From: Verrucomicrobiota bacterium
GTDB taxonomy: Bacteria; Verrucomicrobiota; Verrucomicrobiia; Verrucomicrobiales; Akkermansiaceae
Length of the DNA stretch: 64,000 nt
Assembly (NCBI GenBank): GCA_017301995.1
Contig: JAFLEH010000029.1
Coordinates: forward strand, 1-64,000
Direction: 5' to 3'
The stretch's first letter is position 1. Every line of letters begins with the position of its first letter. Below are positions 60,183 to 64,000 of the stretch, piece after piece. Below the pieces are notes generated by a model. That model was not told the DNA's origin, searched no databases, and worked only from the letters and a program-made list of their open reading frames with translations. The position numbers and the translations under genes were made by a program.

Positions 60183-61991
60183 ATGATTCGCACCGCCTCA
60201 GTCCGTATATTGTCGTTCCTCGCCATCGCGCTGGTGGCGTTTCCGATGCTTGCCAAGGCCGCCGCCGGCTACCGGCCGCCGAATTTGGAGAAGGAGATCT
60301 TCGACGTGAAGAAGATCTCGTTGGACAAATTCGACCGTTCCGGATTGGTCAGCGCGCTGATTGCCGTGGCGCGGGATTTCGATGACAAGGACAAGGTGGA
60401 TTATGAGGTCCGGGGCCACGCGCTTGCCATCGCCTACCGCCTCGACAAGGACAACGACCGTATCAAGAAGGTTCTGGACCAGCTCAAGGAGGATGGCGAG
60501 ACCCAGATGGAGTCCAATGACAAGGAACGTTGTTCAAAACGCCTGTCCAGCGGCATTCGCACCCTGATCCGCAAGAAGGATGTCGAAGCCAACATGGTTT
60601 GCGCGGCCTACATTTGCGATCTCGCGCTGCGGTTCGACCCCAAGGGAGACTCCGTTTCCAAGATCAAGGAGTACCAGGAAACCGTCTCCAAGGCCGGCCA
60701 CAAGGCGGATTGGAAAGACATGCTCGGGAAAGTGATCGTGCCGCCGAAACAGCAGAACCCGTTTGGCATGGACGAACCGGAGGAAAAGATGGAGAAAAAA
60801 GAGGTCACCATGCCGGGCGGCACGGCCAAGACCTTCGCCAAGAACCAAAGCCACGCCAACGGCCTCGTCGTCCGCCAGCTCGAAGGCGGCAACTTCGCGG
60901 GGTCCGCTTCCACCGTGAACGCCACCGCGCTCGCGGAAAAGGGCGTGGACGGCCTGCTTTTCACCTTCAATCAGGAAGTCGGCGGAATGATGGGCGGCAG
61001 CCTTGAGGAGGTCATCAAGTTCCTCCGCGTCCGCTACGAACCCACTCCCGAGAAAATCCCGAGCGGCTACAAGATCGAGCTTGGCTTCCAGGACAAATAC
61101 GTGCCCAAGGACGGCCCCTCGGCCGCCACGCTCTTCACGCTGGTGCTGGATTCCCTGTTCTCCGGCGAGGAACTCGATGACGGTTTCGCCTGCACCGGCG
61201 ACATCACCGCCGACGGCATGGTCCAGAAAATCGGCGGCACCGCCGGAAAGATCCGCGGCGCCACCAAACGCGGCTGCAAGATCGTGGGCATCCCGGAAGG
61301 CAACGGCAAGGAAGTGGCCGACGTCCTGCTGATGGATGGACCGGAGCAGCTTCTCAACATCCAGATCTTCACCATGAAGGACTTCGCCCAGGCCCACGCG
61401 ATTTCCCGCAAGACCAAAACCAGCGAGGTGCAGACCGTGCTGGACGCTTTCGCGAAGATCGCCGACGTGGTCAAGGAGAAGGGCTTCGACACCCTGAAAA
61501 ACTCCGAGGTGCAGACCCGCCTGCAAGGCATCGTGGACCGCATGCCCAACCATCTCTCCGCGAAACTGCTGATGGAGTTTGGCAAAGACACCCATCCGAA
61601 GGTGCTCAGCATCGGCGGATCCTTCAAGGAAATCCAAGGCGCGTCCAACGGCATCTTCCGCCAGATGAGCATGATGATCTATCGCATGCGCGGCGGCGAT
61701 GATGAGAAAGACGACGACAAGCAACCGGAAATCAAGGTTTCCGACGAGCAGAAGAAGGACGCCAAGGAATCCCTTGAGACGCTCAAGAAGATGCAGGAAA
61801 AGATCGATCCCAAGCTCAAGGAGTTCACCAAGGTGATCATCGAAACCTGCGAGGTCTATGTGGACGGCCCCAAGGCGGATGAGAAGCCGAAGGCCTATCT
61901 GGAACGGATGAAGGATGCGCTCGAAAAGGTTCAGAGCGCCCAGCAGAAGATCCAAAAGGATCCGGATGTGATGGAAGACCTGATGGACTGA
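60183..61991 (+). CDS. Secreted protein with a Lon-type (S16) Ser/Lys protease domain, no ATPase
   Basis: A 602-residue protein with a signal peptide (MIRTASVRILSFLAIALVAF, then PMLAKA). The middle region has VPKDGPSAATLFTLVLDSLF with Ser313 and QKIGGTAGKIRGATKRGCK with Lys356. These match the Lon catalytic motifs, including the 43-residue Ser-Lys spacing of E. coli Lon (S679/K722), followed by IVGIPEGNGKEV. No Walker A/B AAA+ domain is present, so hydrolysis would be ATP-independent and periplasmic or extracellular. Residues 30-220 are helical and charged, and the Lys/Glu-rich C-terminus is probably a coiled coil. Start ATG 60183. I do not know a named family for this layout. Substrate unknown. 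Confidence 0.85.
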   Translation: MIRTASVRILSFLAIALVAFPMLAKAAAGYRPPNLEKEIFDVKKISLDKFDRSGLVSALIAVARDFDDKDKVDYEVRGHALAIAYRLDKDNDRIKKVLDQLKEDGETQMESNDKERCSKRLSSGIRTLIRKKDVEANMVCAAYICDLALRFDPKGDSVSKIKEYQETVSKAGHKADWKDMLGKVIVPPKQQNPFGMDEPEEKMEKKEVTMPGGTAKTFAKNQSHANGLVVRQLEGGNFAGSASTVNATALAEKGVDGLLFTFNQEVGGMMGGSLEEVIKFLRVRYEPTPEKIPSGYKIELGFQDKYVPKDGPSAATLFTLVLDSLFSGEELDDGFACTGDITADGMVQKIGGTAGKIRGATKRGCKIVGIPEGNGKEVADVLLMDGPEQLLNIQIFTMKDFAQAHAISRKTKTSEVQTVLDAFAKIADVVKEKGFDTLKNSEVQTRLQGIVDRMPNHLSAKLLMEFGKDTHPKVLSIGGSFKEIQGASNGIFRQMSMMIYRMRGGDDEKDDDKQPEIKVSDEQKKDAKESLETLKKMQEKIDPKLKEFTKVIIETCEVYVDGPKADEKPKAYLERMKDALEKVQSAQQKIQKDPDVMEDLMD

Positions 61992-62026
61992 CATCCTCCG
62001 ATGCTGGACCGATCCTCTGACATCAC

Positions 62027-62443
62027 ATGAAACATGCCGCCCACGCGCTGGTGATCTTCGTGGGCGGCGGACTCGGGTCGGTCGCGCGATGGGCTTTGTC
62101 CAGCGCGATCGTCCATCACCTCCCGGTTCGGGTTCGGAATTTCCCGTTTGGCATCCTGGCCTGCAATCTGTTGGGGTGTTTTCTGATCGGAGTGTTCTTC
62201 GGCGGGCTGCGCACGTTCCGGCCGGAAGAGGTATGGCGCTCGCTGCTGGTCACCGGTTTTCTGGGCGGCTTCACCACGTTTTCGACATTTGCGGAGGATA
62301 CCCACCGGATGCTTCACCACGGCCCCGCGTTTGGCGCGTCCGCCAATGTGGCGGCCTCGGTGCTGCTAGGACTTGCCGCGGTGTATCTCGGTCACAAAAC
62401 GGGCGGCATGCTGTTGGATGTCTTCCACATTTCCGGGAGATGA
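62027..62443 (+). CDS. crcB: Fluoride ion channel CrcB/Fluc
   Basis: A 138-residue inner-membrane protein with four hydrophobic helices, the normal length for Fluc. It has the N-terminal GGGLGSVARWALS, FPFGILACNLLGCFLIGVFFG (with the key Asn in ACNLLG) and GFLGGFTTFSTFAEDT, whose Gly-Gly-Phe-Thr-Thr-Phe-Ser-Thr is the fluoride-pore motif. It forms dual-topology dimers that export toxic fluoride. It starts 35 bp after the Lon-like gene. I looked for the conserved fluoride riboswitch pseudoknot in that gap and found no room for it. Confidence 0.95.
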   Translation: MKHAAHALVIFVGGGLGSVARWALSSAIVHHLPVRVRNFPFGILACNLLGCFLIGVFFGGLRTFRPEEVWRSLLVTGFLGGFTTFSTFAEDTHRMLHHGPAFGASANVAASVLLGLAAVYLGHKTGGMLLDVFHISGR

Positions 62444-62491
62444 TCTGACTCCAAGCGGAACATTGCGCCCTCTATCCGCCATGTCTCCCCC

Positions 62492-62516
62492 GTAGCCGCG
62501 CTCGTGAGAGCGTGGC
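62492..62516 (+). repeat. Remote REP element (GCGCTC type)
   Basis: Exact copy, in plus orientation, of the inverted REP half found around the RAYT gene 57 kb away: GTA then arms GCCGCGCTC and GAGCGTGGC around GTGA. It lies 49 bp after crcB. With the variant at 62729 it frames a 210-bp stretch that otherwise holds only fold-back debris. Confidence 0.8.
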
Positions 62517-62565
62517 CGCCACGGAATCGGCCACACGAAAGCGCTTTCTTGTCTTGATTATCTCA

Positions 62566-62645
62566 ACAAATCAGTGCCCTCAGTGATTCTCAGTTTTCCA
62601 GTGGTAAACCGACCGTCCAAATCACCTTGAACTTCGGATTCCGGG
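62566..62645. repeat. Partial copy of the 11.2-kb fold-back element
   Basis: On the minus strand this stretch reads ACCACTGGAAAACTGAGAAT and onward to CACTGATTTG, related to the inner arm at 11188. It is followed on the plus strand by AACTTCGGATTCCGG, related to the outer arm at 11352. Only one side is preserved, so it is a half or decayed copy. The region 62444-62765 contains no gene. Confidence 0.5.
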
Positions 62646-62728
62646 ATGAAGATCGGGGGGCGTGGATTGAAAATGAGGGAGTGCACCACCTCCCTAATAA
62701 CCAATAACAAATAACCAACAACTCCCAT

Positions 62729-62752
62729 CCGCCTTCTCACGAAGGCGGTTAC
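62729..62752 (-). repeat. Remote REP element (GCCTTC type), variant
   Basis: Reads on the minus strand GTAACCGCC followed by TTC, GTGA, GAAGGCGG. It is the GCCTTC-type REP, with a G-to-A change in the GTAG tetranucleotide and a fully complementary stem. It lies 13 bp past the stop codon side of the L,D-transpeptidase gene, so it may also act as its 3' hairpin. Confidence 0.7.
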
Positions 62753-62765
62753 GATGCGCCGGTGT

Positions 62766-63515
62766 TCACGGCAGTTTCCATGGGCCGCGGAGCCGGTCGT
62801 ATTCGGCCTTCGGGAGCAGCACATAGACCGGCTTCCGATCCGGATTGAGCCAGGCGATCAGGTTTTGCAGGCGGGCTTTTTCCATGGTGGTGCAGCCCGC
62901 GGTGACGCGGCCGCCATTGTCGCGCCAGATGTGGAAGAAAATGGACGACCCCGCGCCCGGCACCGGCTTGGGCGGCGCGTTGTGGGCGATGAACAGCTTC
63001 AGCGCGTGAGCCGGGTCGCTTTGTTTCATCTGCTGCTTCTTTTCCCATGCGGTGGCCGGTTCGTGGTCCAGCACCACATGCCGGTTGTAGTCGGGCGATG
63101 CCGGATCCTCTACCCAAAGGTCGCGCGGGGTGACTTTGTGATAGTATAACTTCGGGTGCTTGCGGATGGAGTCCGGATAGCCCCACACGCCGCCCAGATG
63201 GAAAACGCCGGCGGGAGAGCGCCAGTCGCCCTCGGCTTTGGTGGTCGCGCCTTTCGGCACCGGATGCAGGCCGAGACCCCAGACCAACCCGCTCTTGCCA
63301 AGCCGGGCGCGCCAGGGTTCGCCGATCCGCCGCCATGCGCCATCGCGCTTCTCGTAGATCGAGATTTTCGCTTCGGATGCATTCCATCCTTCCGCCAGGC
63401 CGACCACGCACTGCGTACTGTCCGGCGGAAGTTCGAAGCCCGCGGCCCGGCCTATCAGGAATGCCAGCCCGCAGGCCAGAAGCGCGGAACTAACCGACCC
63501 CATGCCCCGGATCAT
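62766..63515 (-). CDS. L,D-transpeptidase (YkuD-family) protein, secreted
   Basis: A 249-residue protein with an N-terminal signal or anchor (MGSVSSALLACGLAFLIGRAAG). The catalytic region has HNAPPKPVPGAGSSIFFHIWRDNGGRVTAGCTTME. The His near SIFFHIW and the Cys in AGCTTM are the YkuD active-site residues. Upstream segments KGATTKAEGDWRSPAGVFHLGG match the (K/R)xGxGxTPxGxF region. It probably forms or exchanges 3-3 peptidoglycan cross-links, or acts as a periplasmic carboxypeptidase. Its ATG overlaps the stop of the DUF1080 gene by 4 bp (ATGA), so they are cotranscribed. Confidence 0.88.
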   Translation of the reverse strand: MIRGMGSVSSALLACGLAFLIGRAAGFELPPDSTQCVVGLAEGWNASEAKISIYEKRDGAWRRIGEPWRARLGKSGLVWGLGLHPVPKGATTKAEGDWRSPAGVFHLGGVWGYPDSIRKHPKLYYHKVTPRDLWVEDPASPDYNRHVVLDHEPATAWEKKQQMKQSDPAHALKLFIAHNAPPKPVPGAGSSIFFHIWRDNGGRVTAGCTTMEKARLQNLIAWLNPDRKPVYVLLPKAEYDRLRGPWKLP

Positions 63516-64000
63516 GGCTTGAGCACCTGGATTTCCACCTTGCGGAACTCCACCGGATGGCTTTCCGATTGCAGGCAGATATATCCTTCCGTGATATCCT
63601 TGGATCCGGCCACCTTGGCGAGCCCGTCGGCATGCGCGTCGCCGCCGTACACCGGCTTGGCATAGGAAATGACTTCCTCACCGTTGATGAAATGTTTGAT
63701 CAGCTTCCCGCCATGGACCTCGACCTCGATGGTCACCCATTGGTCGCCGTGGAAGGTTTTGGATTTCGACGTGATGCAGTGGCGGGTGTCGAGTTTGCCC
63801 TCGTATTCCACATGGGTCCCCGGCGTGCAGAGGTTGCCGGTGGTCCGTTCGGCCTTGCCGTCGCCACCTAGCAACTGAACCTCCAGCGAGGTCGGGAAAT
63901 CCTGGTTCAGCTCCATCATCTGCGGCGACTCGCTGTGGATCATGATGCCGCTGTTGCGCAGCGCCCAGCCGGGGCCACCCTTGATCTGCTCGCCGGTGAA
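63512..64000 (-). CDS. DUF1080 / 3-keto-disaccharide hydrolase protein, C-terminal part
   Basis: The last 162 residues of a protein whose start lies beyond the window. The frame is open to the edge, beginning in FTGEQIKGGPGWALRNSGIMIH, which is the GxxNSGIxxR-type core of the DUF1080/3-keto-disaccharide hydrolase jelly roll. It continues with SLEVQLLGG, GDQWVTIEVEVHGGKLIKHFING and EGYICLQSESHPVEFRKVEIQVL, the usual C-terminal strand order ending in a conserved (F/W)RN-like position. These enzymes act on sugar polymers or keto-sugars outside the cell. Coupled to the L,D-transpeptidase by a 4-bp overlap. Confidence 0.88.
   Translation of the reverse strand, partial: FTGEQIKGGPGWALRNSGIMIHSESPQMMELNQDFPTSLEVQLLGGDGKAERTTGNLCTPGTHVEYEGKLDTRHCITSKSKTFHGDQWVTIEVEVHGGKLIKHFINGEEVISYAKPVYGGDAHADGLAKVAGSKDITEGYICLQSESHPVEFRKVEIQVLKP

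Noticed and set aside
60534..61994. 486-residue minus-strand frame over the Lon-like gene
   Set aside because: Antisense shadow rich in Leu/His/Asp; the plus strand encodes a signal peptide and the Ser/Lys protease motifs.
61992..62026. Fluoride riboswitch before crcB
   Set aside because: Only 35 bp separate crcB from the previous gene and the conserved pseudoknot bases are not seen.

Overview
The window is GC-rich, densely coding chromosomal DNA of a free-living, polysaccharide-degrading bacterium. It most resembles Verrucomicrobiota (Verrucomicrobiales, Luteolibacter/Haloferula-like). The reasons are very large secreted proteins with autotransporter-associated beta-strand (PATR) repeats, a recurring C-terminal DxDxDG module, PL11, GH28 and GH29 pectin and fucose enzymes, an isolated GbsR-type regulator, and start sites that mostly lack Shine-Dalgarno sequences. 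This assignment is inferred from protein style. There is no rRNA or tRNA in the window to confirm it.

Left part (1-11.4 kb): the end of an IS3-type element, a secreted beta-helix protein and a P1B-4 metal ATPase. Next comes a REPtron: a Y1/HUH transposase of the RAYT family flanked on each side by two head-to-head REP pairs, followed by a six-copy 20-bp tandem repeat. Then a 1250-residue Ig-repeat secreted protein, a GbsR-like regulator bracketed by three similar near-palindromic sites, a small membrane protein with an SDR epimerase, and a fold-back repeat.

Middle (11.5-27.6 kb): mostly housekeeping. It holds sucC-sucD split by an inserted nucleotidyltransferase gene, valS carrying an in-frame AT-rich palindrome, a fructosamine kinase, a lipid kinase with a SanA-like protein, dtd and a SOUL-family lipoprotein. 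A tight four-gene hydrolase operon follows (M23 peptidase, thermonuclease-like, metallo-beta-lactamase fold, M28 peptidase), then a beta-propeller protein.

Right-centre (27.7-58.6 kb): a block of extracellular proteins. It starts with a 3211-residue subtilase carrying dozens of BNR-like repeats, then a polysaccharide-lyase-like protein and a PATR adhesin. A translationally coupled pair follows: PL11 rhamnogalacturonan lyase fused to PATR repeats, and a CE12-GH28 fusion. A discoidin-sensor histidine kinase is divergent from that pair. Last is a GH29 fucosidase, aldo-keto reductase and UxaE-like epimerase operon divergent from an AraC regulator. Together these look like a pectin/rhamnogalacturonan and fucose utilisation region: extracellular backbone cleavage, deacetylation, galacturonate release, then cytoplasmic epimerisation and fucose oxidation. 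No SusC/SusD pair or transporter is seen.

Right end (58.7-64 kb): a Wzz-like protein, a signal-peptide-bearing protein with a Lon (S16) Ser/Lys protease domain and no ATPase, a CrcB fluoride channel, scattered REP and fold-back remnants, an L,D-transpeptidase and the start-side fragment of a DUF1080 protein. Across the whole window the pentamer GTTAG/CTAAC is strikingly preferred over its sister pentamers, whatever the strand or reading frame.
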